13,252 nt of DNA from Selenomonadaceae bacterium (GTDB taxonomy: Bacteria > Bacillota > Negativicutes > Selenomonadales > Selenomonadaceae), in contig JAEEGN010000261.1 of the NCBI GenBank assembly GCA_016280345.1, positions 1-13,252 of the forward strand. The letters are read 5' to 3'. The translations under genes and the position numbers were made by a program. Below the pieces are notes generated by a model. The model was not told the origin of the DNA. It saw only the letters and a list, made by a program, of their open reading frames with translations, and did not search any database. Positions 6,537 to 13,185 of this stretch are shown in pieces. Numbering within the stretch: the first letter of the stretch is position 1; each line of letters begins with the position of its first letter.

Positions 6537-7474
6537 TTCCCCTTGCTCGCTTTCGTTCCGCGATACACCTCAATGTTGCTGGCGCCGGTCTCCGGCTCCG
6601 CCGGAGCGGCGGGAGCCGCCGGTGCGGCCGGCATGTAGATGGGCGCCGGAGGCGGCTGCGTCGCCGCCGCTTTCGCCGAGCCCTTGAGCAGGAAAAAGTC
6701 GGTATCCAGCGTCAGCGTGCTGCTGGGCTTGAAAGGACGCAGCACCAGATAGACCTGACCGCCCTGGGCGGCCACGGTGAGTTTCAGGGTATCCTCGGGC
6801 CTGACCGCCAGCGTCGCCGTTACCGGCGCCTCGCCGGCCTTGGCGCTCTTGTCATCCTTCTTGTCCTTGTCGTCGCCGCCGGACGCATTGTCCGTGGACG
6901 ACAGCGACTTGTTGATGCCCAACAGCAGGACGTTCTGCAGGATGATCTCGCCGGTGAACTTGTTGTTGTCGAGCTTGTCCGAGACCAGCAGCACGTCGAC
7001 GTAATCCCCCGGCCGGGCGAAACCCGCCACGCCGGTGACGTCGTTGACCGCGATGGAAACGGCCCGGCAGTCCGGCGGAATCATGCCGGTAAAACCGGCC
7101 TGCTTGATGTCGAGATAGACCTTCTTCTCCGTCACCACGTCGCCGGCCATGATGGCCACCTTGGCAGGCTTGCGGATGACCTGGGAGATATCGGTGATCG
7201 CCCCCGGCGGAATCGCGTCCTTCGGGAGCTGGAGGACCTGCAGCGAGCTCTCGCGAATGTACTCGCGGGCCTGGATATCCTGCTTCGCCACCACCACCGC
7301 GTTCGTCGCCACCTTGGGCGGCTCGGGCGACGGCTCGCCGGGTGTGAGCCTCGACAACGCCATATAGAGCACAATGAACGTCAACAGGCCTGCGATGCCC
7401 GCCATTATGAGCAGTTGCTTCTGCGTCAGCCCTTCCATCATGGCGTTGAAGGACTCGCTGAGCTTCTTAAACAT
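6533..7474 (-). CDS. rcpC: Tad pilus assembly protein RcpC/CpaB
   Basis: This 313-residue periplasmic protein of the Flp pilus system is anchored by one N-terminal helix (about 20-41, LLIMAGIAGLLTFIVLYMAL). An SAF-type domain follows (about 58-120, VVVAKQDIQAREYI). The conserved CpaB/RcpC core is at 131-165 (MIPPDCRAVSIAVNDVTGVA, then GFARPGDYVDVLLV). A Ser/Asp/Lys-rich insert occupies 191-215, and an Ala/Pro-rich linker near 270-295 precedes the closing IEVYRGTK. The ATG at 7472-7474 is preferred because AGGAGG lies 11 nt upstream and the membrane helix follows closely. An in-frame ATG at 7520-7522 would add 16 residues but has no ribosome site. It is the first gene of the tad operon. Confidence 0.92.
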   Translation of the reverse strand: MFKKLSESFNAMMEGLTQKQLLIMAGIAGLLTFIVLYMALSRLTPGEPSPEPPKVATNAVVVAKQDIQAREYIRESSLQVLQLPKDAIPPGAITDISQVIRKPAKVAIMAGDVVTEKKVYLDIKQAGFTGMIPPDCRAVSIAVNDVTGVAGFARPGDYVDVLLVSDKLDNNKFTGEIILQNVLLLGINKSLSSTDNASGGDDKDKKDDKSAKAGEAPVTATLAVRPEDTLKLTVAAQGGQVYLVLRPFKPSSTLTLDTDFFLLKGSAKAAATQPPPAPIYMPAAPAAPAAPAEPETGASNIEVYRGTKASKGK

Positions 7475-7555
7475 TGACCGCGTTTCCTCCTCTGGCTTCC
7501 TCCACGGGAAGCGATCTTTCATGGACTATCGGCCCATAATCCACATTACAAGGTA

Positions 7556-7584
7556 ATTATAGCACCTTTCAAATCCTTTTTCCA
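7556..7584 (-). promoter_or_regulatory. Candidate promoter of the tad operon
   Basis: On the minus strand there is an extended -10, TGCTATAAT (TATAAT at 7556-7561). A TGGAAA (4 of 6 match to TTGACA) lies 17 nt upstream at 7579-7584. The start of transcription would fall near 7549, about 75 nt before the preferred rcpC ATG. The AT-rich setting between divergent genes supports the call. Confidence 0.65.
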
Positions 7585-7591
7585 GTAAATT

Positions 7592-7620
7592 TTCACTTTT
7601 CCAGCCCAATGTGGTACAAT
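7592..7620 (+). promoter_or_regulatory. Candidate promoter of the prepilin peptidase gene
   Basis: TTCACT (7592-7597) and TACAAT (7615-7620) are 17 nt apart, with TGG just upstream of the -10 as an extended element. Each hexamer is an imperfect match. It would give a leader of about 105 nt. It lies back to back with the tad promoter, so the two divergent units could share control. Confidence 0.45.
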
Positions 7621-7652
7621 ATCATAAAGCCGTTTCTTTCAATCATTGGGCT
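7603..7652. promoter_or_regulatory. 9-bp inverted repeat around the divergent promoter region
   Basis: AGCCCAATG (7603-7611) and CATTGGGCT (7644-7652) are exact inverted copies separated by 32 bases. The left arm lies in the spacer of the plus-strand promoter; the right arm is just downstream of its expected start. This arrangement could be a regulator binding site or a hairpin in the peptidase leader. The function is inferred. Confidence 0.4.
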
Positions 7653-7731
7653 TCATATTGATTCGCAAGCAACCACGGATACAACATCTTGAAAAGAACT
7701 CTTATCTTATGGGAATTGAGGCCTAGTAAAA

Positions 7732-8391
7732 ATGAATCCTAAGTCTTTTTTCTTATTTTTCATCGAATGGATCGCGGCCGCCCTGATGATGGGATTGGCG
7801 GACGCCTGGATTCGCCGCCTCTACGAGACGGGACGCAGCGCCCTGAGCTTTCCCGAGGCGGTTGACGTCCGAAGCCGGTGGCGCCGGCCGGCGCTGCTGC
7901 TCCTCTACGCCGCTGCGCTGCATCTCCTGGTGCCGATGATGGCTTCGCCGGCGTTCCCACACCTTGTACTGGCGGCCTTCTTCCTCGGCCTGGTCACGCT
8001 GACCGACTTCGAGCAGTACGTAATCTTCGACCGGGTCCTTCTGCCCTTCGCGTTCTGCGGATTGCTGGCGGCCGTCCATCTCGGCGCCCCGCTGGCGGAG
8101 CGCCTGTTGGCGGCGGCCGCAGGGGGAGCGGCCTTCTTCCTGCTGGCGGTGGTGACGCGGGGCGGCATCGGCGGCGGCGACGTGAAGCTCATCGCTGCCC
8201 TCGGCCTCTGGCTGGGCCCGGACCGGCTCCTGACGGCGGCGACCGGGGGATTTCTCGCCGGTGGTCTCGCCGCCCTCGTCCTGCTGCTCACAAAGCAGAA
8301 ACGCCGCGGCAGCTTCTTCGCCTACGGCCCCTACTTCGCCCTCGCCGCCCTCTGGCTGCTGCTGACGGGCGGCATCCCCGCCTCCCCCTGA
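7732..8391 (+). CDS. Type IV prepilin peptidase (A24 family)
   Basis: This 219-residue integral membrane aspartic protease is expected to remove the leader from Flp and TadE. The two catalytic aspartates are recognisable. The first is D92 in LTDFEQYVIFD (D100 follows); the second is D150 in the hallmark GGIGGGDVKLIAALGLWLG (144-162). FAYGPYFALAAL near the C-terminus corresponds to the family's FGPFLALG segment. Several hydrophobic spans fill the rest. The N-terminal cysteine-bearing methyltransferase domain of PilD is absent, as in CpaA/TadV-type enzymes, though this protein is longer than many of those. The ATG follows GAGG by 10 nt, a modest ribosome site. It is divergent from the tad operon and is the only prepilin peptidase seen here, so Flp processing is its likely job. 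Confidence 0.9.
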   Translation: MNPKSFFLFFIEWIAAALMMGLADAWIRRLYETGRSALSFPEAVDVRSRWRRPALLLLYAAALHLLVPMMASPAFPHLVLAAFFLGLVTLTDFEQYVIFDRVLLPFAFCGLLAAVHLGAPLAERLLAAAAGGAAFFLLAVVTRGGIGGGDVKLIAALGLWLGPDRLLTAATGGFLAGGLAALVLLLTKQKRRGSFFAYGPYFALAALWLLLTGGIPASP

Positions 8392-8675
8392 CCTCGCGCC
8401 ACGTTTTTCCGCCGCAGGACGTTTCATTCGGAATACGTTTTCGTAGGGATGAATCATTTCATAAACGATATTTTCGGTTGCGCCCGCTGCCGCGCCCGCG
8501 CTTTTCGCGGGTTGGGAACCATTTCCCTTTCCGTTGCGGTCCCCTCTTACGTCCGGCAAACGACCTCCGCCCCGACCGGGCGCGGCGGCACGGGACCGAG
8601 CGAATCCTCCGGCCAGTGGAAACGGACGGCGCCGAACAATCGTTCAATCCTTCAGGCAAGGGCCGAGAAATGAAA
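8392..8675. other. GC-rich stretch without a recognisable gene
   Basis: Between the peptidase stop and the first terminator hairpin I find no convincing gene, tRNA or known riboswitch. A small perfect hairpin, CCCGCG-CTTTT-CGCGGG (8495-8511), is present without a U-run. Short open frames here have Arg/Ser/Gly-rich products and poor ribosome sites. The stretch may be the 3' untranslated region of the peptidase transcript or decayed coding sequence. Confidence 0.5.
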
Positions 8676-8710
8676 ACAGGCTTCCGGGGAAAAAACGCCC
8701 GGAAGCCTGT
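8676..8710. terminator. Bidirectional intrinsic terminator
   Basis: A perfect 13-bp stem, ACAGGCTTCCGGG (8676-8688) with CCCGGAAGCCTGT (8698-8710), encloses a 9-base loop. On the minus strand it is followed by TTTCATTTC; on the plus strand by TCTTGCATTTTC. It lies between convergent units and probably ends the plus-strand peptidase transcript. It may also back up the minus-strand terminator at 8738-8766. Confidence 0.75.
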
Positions 8711-8725
8711 TCTTGCATTTTCGCA

Positions 8726-8796
8726 GAAAAAAGGAGTCCGTCCGCGATGCGGAAAATCGCGGACGGTCATGACAAAATCGGCACAGAGAAAATACC
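8726..8796 (-). ncRNA. Candidate small RNA of about 70 nt
   Basis: A well-formed minus-strand promoter at 8803-8831 would start a transcript near 8796. It would run about 30 nt unpaired, then fold into the 11-bp hairpin at 8738-8766 and end in six Us at 8732-8727. Read-through would end at 8676-8710 instead, giving about 125 nt. No open reading frame with a ribosome site lies within it. No known RNA family is recognised, so this rests on promoter-terminator geometry alone. Confidence 0.35.
8738..8766 (-). terminator. Intrinsic terminator, minus strand
   Basis: CCGTCCGCGAT (8738-8748) pairs perfectly with ATCGCGGACGG (8756-8766) across a 7-base loop. Minus-strand transcription then reads ACTCCTTTTTTCTG, a six-U run 5 nt past the stem. 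It serves either the ATP-grasp operon or the candidate small RNA. Confidence 0.7.
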
Positions 8797-8802
8797 ATTT
8801 GC

Positions 8803-8831
8803 ATTATACCACGAACATCGGAAAATAACAA
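8803..8831 (-). promoter_or_regulatory. Minus-strand promoter downstream of the ATP-grasp gene
   Basis: TTGTTA (8826-8831) and a perfect TATAAT (8803-8808) are 17 nt apart, with TGG as an extended -10. The -35 overlaps the U-rich tail of the terminator at 8832-8876. No gene on this strand follows for several hundred bases, which is why a small RNA is suspected. Confidence 0.5.
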
Positions 8832-8876
8832 GGCGACGCGCTGCCTGTTTTGGGCAGGATGTTTCAGGCGCGTGCC
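8832..8876 (-). terminator. Terminator-like hairpin ending the thrS-esterase-ATP-grasp operon
   Basis: On the minus strand, GGCACGCGC pairs with GCGCGTCGCC with a small bulge. An inner CTGCC/GGCAG hairpin lies within the loop. The stem is followed by TTGTTATTTTC. It lies 68 bases after the ATP-grasp stop codon. The long loop makes it weaker than a classic terminator. Confidence 0.5.
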
Positions 8877-8944
8877 AAATATGCGCAAAGCAGCGCGGGT
8901 TCGCGGTGATTTTCGGACGGCGTTCCTTTGTTCCAATAAAATAA

Positions 8945-10138
8945 TTATTCCCGCTTCTCCGTCACGAAGCGGATGAACTCCCTGGCCGCCGCGTCGTCCG
9001 CGGCGTGGGCGATGTACATCATGTTGCCCATCTGGGGCACGTTGAGCTCCGGCACCCGCTCGGAAATGACGATGTCCTTGCCGTAGCGATCGAAGATTTC
9101 CTGCTCCGTATGGACGTATTCGTATTTGTCGCGCCGCCCGGCGGAGACGCAGCAGTGGTCGCTGCCGCTGGGGGCGAGAACACGCCTGTCCTCCGTGACC
9201 ATGTCAGCCCAGATGGCGAAAACATCGGTGCCGTGGGCGTAATCCATCATGTCCGGCGTGTAACCGCCGGCGGGCCGCATATTGACCTCGAGGCCGATGA
9301 AATCGCCCACTTCGCCGAGGCCGGGCTTCGCCGTCTTGAGCCGGAAGAATTCCAGATGGACGAAGCGACGGACAGCGCCGAAGGCTTTCACCGCCGCCCG
9401 CCCCAGCCGCCGCAGTGCCTCCGGCATATCGGCGGCCACGTAGTAGGCGAGGTCGAGCTCCCGGTTCACGATGTCGGCCACCGAGGGCGGCCATTCCGTC
9501 ATGGACTCGAACAGCGGCTCGCCGACGGAGTTCACGATGGCGTCGTAGGAGACGATGTCGCCGTCAATGAATTCCTCCATGACGTAGGGGACGTCCGGCT
9601 TCCCGTCGAAGAACCGCGTCAGGTCGTCTTCGTTTTCCAGTTTCCAGGTATCGATGGCGCCGACGCCGACCTCGGGCTTGACGATGACCGGCCAGCCCAC
9701 CGCCGCGACGAAGTCCCGCGCCGCCTCGGGCGTCGTCACCCGGGCCTGGCGAGCCGAGGGAATCTGCGCCCGGGCGTAGATTTCCTTCATCTGTGCCTTG
9801 CTCTTGCATCGCTCGATGTCGCCGAGCTTGAAGCCGGTGGTGATGTTGAAGTCGGTGCGGAGCCGCGCGTCCTGCTCCAGCCAGTATTCGTTGTTCGACT
9901 CCAGCCAGTCGATGCGGCCGTGCTTGAAGGTCAGGAAGGCCACCGCCCGGTACACCTTGTCGTATTCGTCCATGGATGAAACCCAGTAGTATTCGTTCAG
10001 CGATTCCTTGACCTCCACGGAGAGCTGCTCGTAAGGCGTATCGCCGATGCCCAGCACGGTCACGCCGCGCTTCTTCAGCCGGTCGCAGAAATTCCAGAAA
10101 AACCGGGGAAACTGCGGGGAGATAAAGACAAAATTCAT
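8945..10138 (-). CDS. ATP-grasp ligase of unknown substrate
   Basis: This 397-residue ATP-grasp family enzyme has the layout of carboxylate-amine ligases and the carbamoyl-phosphate synthase large-chain fold. An N-terminal Rossmann-like part (MNFVFISPQFPRFF; VTVLGIGD at 26-33) precedes the ATP-binding core. K154 lies in PVIVKPEVGVGA, VMEEFIDGDIVSYD spans 186-199, and the metal ligands are E263 in HLEFF and E284/N286 in GLEVNMRPAGG. Such enzymes activate a carboxylate as acyl phosphate for attack by an amine or thiol. The substrate cannot be read from sequence. The ATG at 10136-10138 has GGAGG 7 nt upstream. It lies 28 nt after the esterase, in the thrS operon, so threonine-linked control is likely. 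A PurK-like or peptide-ligase role remains possible. Confidence 0.85.
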   Translation of the reverse strand: MNFVFISPQFPRFFWNFCDRLKKRGVTVLGIGDTPYEQLSVEVKESLNEYYWVSSMDEYDKVYRAVAFLTFKHGRIDWLESNNEYWLEQDARLRTDFNITTGFKLGDIERCKSKAQMKEIYARAQIPSARQARVTTPEAARDFVAAVGWPVIVKPEVGVGAIDTWKLENEDDLTRFFDGKPDVPYVMEEFIDGDIVSYDAIVNSVGEPLFESMTEWPPSVADIVNRELDLAYYVAADMPEALRRLGRAAVKAFGAVRRFVHLEFFRLKTAKPGLGEVGDFIGLEVNMRPAGGYTPDMMDYAHGTDVFAIWADMVTEDRRVLAPSGSDHCCVSAGRRDKYEYVHTEQEIFDRYGKDIVISERVPELNVPQMGNMMYIAHAADDAAAREFIRFVTEKRE

Positions 10139-10166
10139 TTCGCCGCCTCCATTCAGCGTCCGCGCC

Positions 10167-10919
10167 TCACTGCGCTTCTTCCAGCACCCGCGGCAGGAAA
10201 TAGCGGATCTGCTTCTGCCACCAGTCCCAGTCGTGGTTCACGTCGTAGCCCCAGAAGTCCACCCAGGCGGCGATGCCCTTATCCTTGAAGATGCCGTCCA
10301 TGGTGGCGGTCGTGCGGATGCCGTCCTCCTCCCAAGCGCCCTGGCCGACGCAGAGGACAATGGGGCGCTGGTTGTAGATGGCGATATAGGGGTGGTCCTT
10401 CGACATGTTCGACAAGAAGGTCACCGGGGAATTGTCGTAGAGCACGCTGTTCATCCAGCCGTCGAAGAAGCAGCGGGCGTCATAGACGCCGGAAAGGGCG
10501 AGGACGCCGCCGAAGAGATCGGGACGGCGCAGAAAGGTGATGAGGGCGTGATTCGCCCCCATGCTGCAGCCGGTGGTCACCGGGCGCCGGTCCGAGGCGT
10601 TCCAGTCGCGGATCAGCGGCACGACTTCATCGACGATATAGTGATAATAGGATTCCTGCCGGTCGGCGCGCCAGGGTTTGTCCCCCCAGACGTTGGACCA
10701 GGTCTCGCTGTCCACGGTATCGACGCAGAAAAGCTGGACGCGCCCCGACTCGATGTAGTCGGCCAGCGTGCCAATCATGCCGAAGTTCTCGAAGTTGTCG
10801 CACATGGCGTCCTGCGTCGGGAACACGAGGATGGGATAGCCGCTGTTGTCGCCGTAGACGAGCAGGTGCATATCCTTCTGCAATGCCTGGCTGAAATGGG
10901 TGTAGTATTCGCGGTTCAT
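10167..10919 (-). CDS. Esterase-family alpha/beta hydrolase
   Basis: This 250-residue protein resembles the putative esterase family (esterase D / antigen 85-like fold). The nucleophile elbow is GCSMGA, with S119. The probable catalytic histidine is H229 in VNHDW. The acid is likely among the EED residues at 197-199, though this is less certain. There is no signal peptide, so it is probably cytoplasmic. The ATG at 10917-10919 is chosen because AGGAG lies 8 nt upstream. An in-frame GTG at 10926-10928 would place the ribosome site too close. It starts 14 nt after the thrS stop and is followed 28 nt later by the ATP-grasp gene, so the three are probably co-transcribed. The substrate is unknown; it might hydrolyse a product or an ester intermediate of the neighbouring ligase (inference). 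Confidence 0.85.
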   Translation of the reverse strand: MNREYYTHFSQALQKDMHLLVYGDNSGYPILVFPTQDAMCDNFENFGMIGTLADYIESGRVQLFCVDTVDSETWSNVWGDKPWRADRQESYYHYIVDEVVPLIRDWNASDRRPVTTGCSMGANHALITFLRRPDLFGGVLALSGVYDARCFFDGWMNSVLYDNSPVTFLSNMSKDHPYIAIYNQRPIVLCVGQGAWEEDGIRTTATMDGIFKDKGIAAWVDFWGYDVNHDWDWWQKQIRYFLPRVLEEAQ

Positions 10920-10933
10920 GACACACACTCCTA

Positions 10934-12853
10934 TCAGTATTTCTCCGCCTTGGCGGCAATCTTTTCCTGCACCAGCGCGATGAATTCGTCCACCGTAATG
11001 CTGCGGCTGTCCTTCTCGCCGTACTTGCGGACGTTCACCGTATGGCTCTGCGCTTCCTGTTCGCCCACCACCAGCGCGTAGGGGATCTTCTTCACCTGGG
11101 CCTCGCGGATCTTGTAGCCGACCTTCTCATTGCGGTCGTCCACTTCGGAACGCAGGCCGAGTTCGAAGAGCCGCCGGTTGATCTCGAAGGCGTATTCGTT
11201 GTACTTGTCAGTGATCGGCAGCAGCTTCACCTGCACCGGAGCCAGCCAGACCGGGAAGGCGCCGGCGTAGTTCTCGGTCAGGATGCCGATGAAGCGCTCG
11301 ATGCTGCCGTAAACGACCCGGTGGATCATCACCGGTCGATGACGCTGGCCGTCCTCGCCGACGTAATGGATGTCGAACTTCTCCGGCATCAGCATATCGA
11401 GCTGGATGGTGCCGCACTGCCAGGTGCGCCCGATGGAGTCCTTCATATGGAAGTCGATCTTCGGCCCGTAGAAGGCGCCGTCGCCCTCGTTCACCACGTA
11501 GTCGAGACCGCGGTGCTCCAGCGCATTCCTGAGCGCCGCCGTGGCCCGCTCCCAGACCTCATCGGAGCCCATGGAGTCCTCGGGCCGCGTCGAGAGCTCG
11601 GCGTGATAGGAAAGGCCGAAGGTCTTATAGACCTCGTCGAAGAGGTCTATGACCTTCTGGATCTCGCCCTCCACCTGGTCCAGCGTCATGAAGATATGAG
11701 CGTCGTCCTGGGTGAAGTTCCGCACCCGGAACAGCCCGTGCAGCGCCCCGGAAAGCTCATGGCGATGGACGAGGCCCAGCTCGCCCAGGCGCAGCGGCAG
11801 TTCGCGGTAGCTGTGGGGCTGGCACTTGTAGACGAGGATGCCCCCGGGGCAGTTCATGGGCTTGACGGCGTAATCTTCATCGTCAATCTGGGTGAAGTAC
11901 ATATTCTCCTTGTAATGGTCCCAGTGGCCCGACTGCTCCCAGAGCTTCCGGTTCAGGATCATCGGCGTCCTGATTTCCCGATAGCCGTAGCGGCGATGGA
12001 CCTCGCGCCAGTAGTTGATGAGCTCGTTGCGGATGACCATACCGTTGGGATGGAAGAACGGAAAGCCCGGCCCTTCCTCGTGCAGGCTGAACAGGTCAAG
12101 CTCCTTGCCCAGCTTGCGGTGATCGCGCTTGGCCGCTTCCTCCAGCATGTGGAGATACGCCGCCAGGTCCTCCTTCTTCTCGAAGGCCGTGCCATAGACG
12201 CGCTGCAGCATCTTGTTCTTCTCGCTGCCGCGCCAGTACGCGCCGGCGACGCTCTGGAGCTTCAGCGCCTTCACCTTGCCGGTGGAGACGACGTGCGGCC
12301 CGGCGCAGAGGTCGATGAAATCCCCCTGCTCGTAGAGGGAAATCAGGGCGTCCTCCGGCAGATCGTTGATGAGTTCCACCTTGTAGCTCTGGCCGCGCTC
12401 CCCGAAGAATTTCAGCGCGTCAGCCCGGCTCATTTCCCTGCGCACCAGCGGCAGATTCTCCTTGACGATGCGCTCCATTTCCTTCTCGATGTCCCGCAGG
12501 TCGTCGTCGGTGAGCTTCCTGTCCATGTCGATATCGTAGTAGAAGCCGTTCTCGATGGCGGGACCGATGGCGAACTGCACGTGCTGATCGGCGTAGAGGC
12601 GCTGGATGGCCTGGGCCATCACGTGGGATGCCGTGTGACGGAGCGCCCCGCGTCCGTCGGCATCCTCGAAGGTCAAAAACTCCACCGCCGCGTCCTTCGT
12701 CAACGGCGTCGTGAGATCGACGGTCTTGCCGTCCAGCTTCGCCGCCAGGACCTTCTTTGCCAAGCTGTTGCTCACGCTCTTGACGAAGTCAAGGATTTTC
12801 GTGCCCGGCTCCACCTCGCGGACACTGCCGTCTTTCAGTTTGATGCTGACCAT
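10934..12853 (-). CDS. thrS: Threonyl-tRNA synthetase
   Basis: This 639-residue class II synthetase charges tRNA-Thr in the cytoplasm. It is full length for the family. A TGS domain covers about 1-61. The editing domain follows, with H73 and H77 in RHTASH and C183/H187 in LCAGPHV. The catalytic core begins near 243. The zinc ligands are C335 (MNCPGG), H386 (DDAHIF) and H511 (MIHRVV), matching the E. coli ligand positions closely. Motif 2 is FRVRNFTQDDAHIF, and motif 3 ends YGSIERFIGIL. The anticodon-binding domain starts about 532 (FPVWLAPVQVKLLPI). The ATG at 12851-12853 follows AGGGGG by 8 nt, directly after the leader terminator. Expression is evidently controlled by the upstream threonine T-box. 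Confidence 0.98.
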   Translation of the reverse strand: MVSIKLKDGSVREVEPGTKILDFVKSVSNSLAKKVLAAKLDGKTVDLTTPLTKDAAVEFLTFEDADGRGALRHTASHVMAQAIQRLYADQHVQFAIGPAIENGFYYDIDMDRKLTDDDLRDIEKEMERIVKENLPLVRREMSRADALKFFGERGQSYKVELINDLPEDALISLYEQGDFIDLCAGPHVVSTGKVKALKLQSVAGAYWRGSEKNKMLQRVYGTAFEKKEDLAAYLHMLEEAAKRDHRKLGKELDLFSLHEEGPGFPFFHPNGMVIRNELINYWREVHRRYGYREIRTPMILNRKLWEQSGHWDHYKENMYFTQIDDEDYAVKPMNCPGGILVYKCQPHSYRELPLRLGELGLVHRHELSGALHGLFRVRNFTQDDAHIFMTLDQVEGEIQKVIDLFDEVYKTFGLSYHAELSTRPEDSMGSDEVWERATAALRNALEHRGLDYVVNEGDGAFYGPKIDFHMKDSIGRTWQCGTIQLDMLMPEKFDIHYVGEDGQRHRPVMIHRVVYGSIERFIGILTENYAGAFPVWLAPVQVKLLPITDKYNEYAFEINRRLFELGLRSEVDDRNEKVGYKIREAQVKKIPYALVVGEQEAQSHTVNVRKYGEKDSRSITVDEFIALVQEKIAAKAEKY

Positions 12854-12856
12854 AGG

Positions 12857-13131
12857 AAAAACCCCCTAAAAAAATATGGATAAAATATTAAAGCCCCGTC
12901 CCCTCATAGGGACGAGGCTTTTGCTTCGCGGTTCCACCCTGCTTGCCGCAATCCGCGGCCAACTCAACGGCTCTTACCGGGCGCCACCCGGCCGCCTTCC
13001 GCTTGCGCGTGGCGGCAGCTCCGAAGCGGTAACCGCGGAGTTCTCTCCGGGACGTTTTCAGCCGACGACGTCCCTCTCTGTCGGATAAATTCTCCGCAAT
13101 CGTGTCTTCCTCATCGCTTTCACTATTGCTT
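12857..13131 (-). promoter_or_regulatory. Threonine T-box leader of the thrS operon
   Basis: The leader RNA binds uncharged tRNA-Thr to allow read-through into thrS. The T-box core AGGGTGGAACCGCG is at 12927-12940; its UGGA is suited to a U discriminator base. Stem I can be drawn from the sequence. AAGC pairs with GCTT at the base, GCGGAG (13092-13097) with CTCCGC (13035-13040), and GGGACGT with ACGTCCC at the apex (13049-13074). The internal loop carries the purine-rich GATGAGGAAGA on one side and GGTTACC on the other. This places the specifier ACC, a threonine codon, at 13028-13030. The 3' end holds the terminator at 12891-12920, which competes with the antiterminator formed by the T-box core. 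Confidence 0.95.
12891..12920 (-). terminator. T-box regulatory terminator
   Basis: AAGCCTCGTCCC pairs with GGGACGGGGCTT (one G-U pair) across a 6-base loop. On the minus strand it is followed by TAATATTTT. It lies between the T-box core and the thrS ribosome site, as expected for a leader that terminates when tRNA-Thr is charged. Confidence 0.92.
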
Positions 13132-13137
13132 TATTTC

Positions 13138-13167
13138 ATTATAGGCGCAACGCCGGCCGGGTGTCAA
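13138..13167 (-). promoter_or_regulatory. Promoter of the thrS operon
   Basis: Perfect consensus boxes, TTGACA (13162-13167) and TATAAT (13138-13143), are separated by an 18-nt GC-rich spacer. The expected start is near 13131, just before T-box stem I. Such a strong promoter fits control by leader attenuation rather than at initiation. Confidence 0.9.
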
Positions 13168-13185
13168 GGAAAAATTCCCGGTACA

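Noticed and set aside
4962..6638. Plus-strand open frame of 558 codons opposite the secretin.
   Set aside because: Antisense shadow of a clear secretin gene. The product is a low-information Val/Asp/His/Leu-rich sequence and no ribosome site supports it.
7475..7522. Upstream ATG start for rcpC, adding 16 residues.
   Set aside because: No ribosome site precedes it, while AGGAGG precedes the internal ATG. It cannot be fully excluded without protein data.
8495..8511. Hairpin CCCGCG-CTTTT-CGCGGG considered as the peptidase terminator.
   Set aside because: No U-run follows on either strand. The hairpin at 8676-8710 is a better candidate.
7753..8559. Minus-strand open frame of 268 codons covering the prepilin peptidase.
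   Set aside because: The product is Arg/Gly/Gln/Glu-rich with no domain, whereas the plus strand has membrane spans and both catalytic aspartates.
8449..8673. Small plus-strand frame (74 codons) ending just before the terminator at 8676.
   Set aside because: The purine-rich TAGGG sits directly against the ATG, too close to act as a ribosome site. Composition is Arg/Ser-rich without a motif. Its position before a terminator is suggestive but not enough.
8392..8675. Possible third degraded copy of the palindromic repeat, prompted by a shared CCATTTCCCTTT and ACGTCCGGC-like words.
   Set aside because: None of the core blocks (TGTCACG, CAAAG, CCCGGCGCAATC) is present and the palindromic arms are missing.
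8459..8770. Minus-strand frame of 103 codons starting just after the candidate small-RNA promoter.
   Set aside because: It would read through both terminator hairpins, has no ribosome site, and its product is Arg-rich without a domain.
9005..9979. Plus-strand open frame of 324 codons opposite the ATP-grasp gene.
   Set aside because: Same codon-bias artefact; the opposite strand has all ATP-grasp motifs.
10920..10928. Upstream GTG start for the esterase, adding three residues.
   Set aside because: It would leave about 1 nt between the AGGAG site and the start. The ATG at 10917-10919 has proper spacing.
11042..12883. Plus-strand open frame of 613 codons opposite thrS.
   Set aside because: Mirror of the thrS reading frame. 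ThrS motifs are complete on the minus strand.
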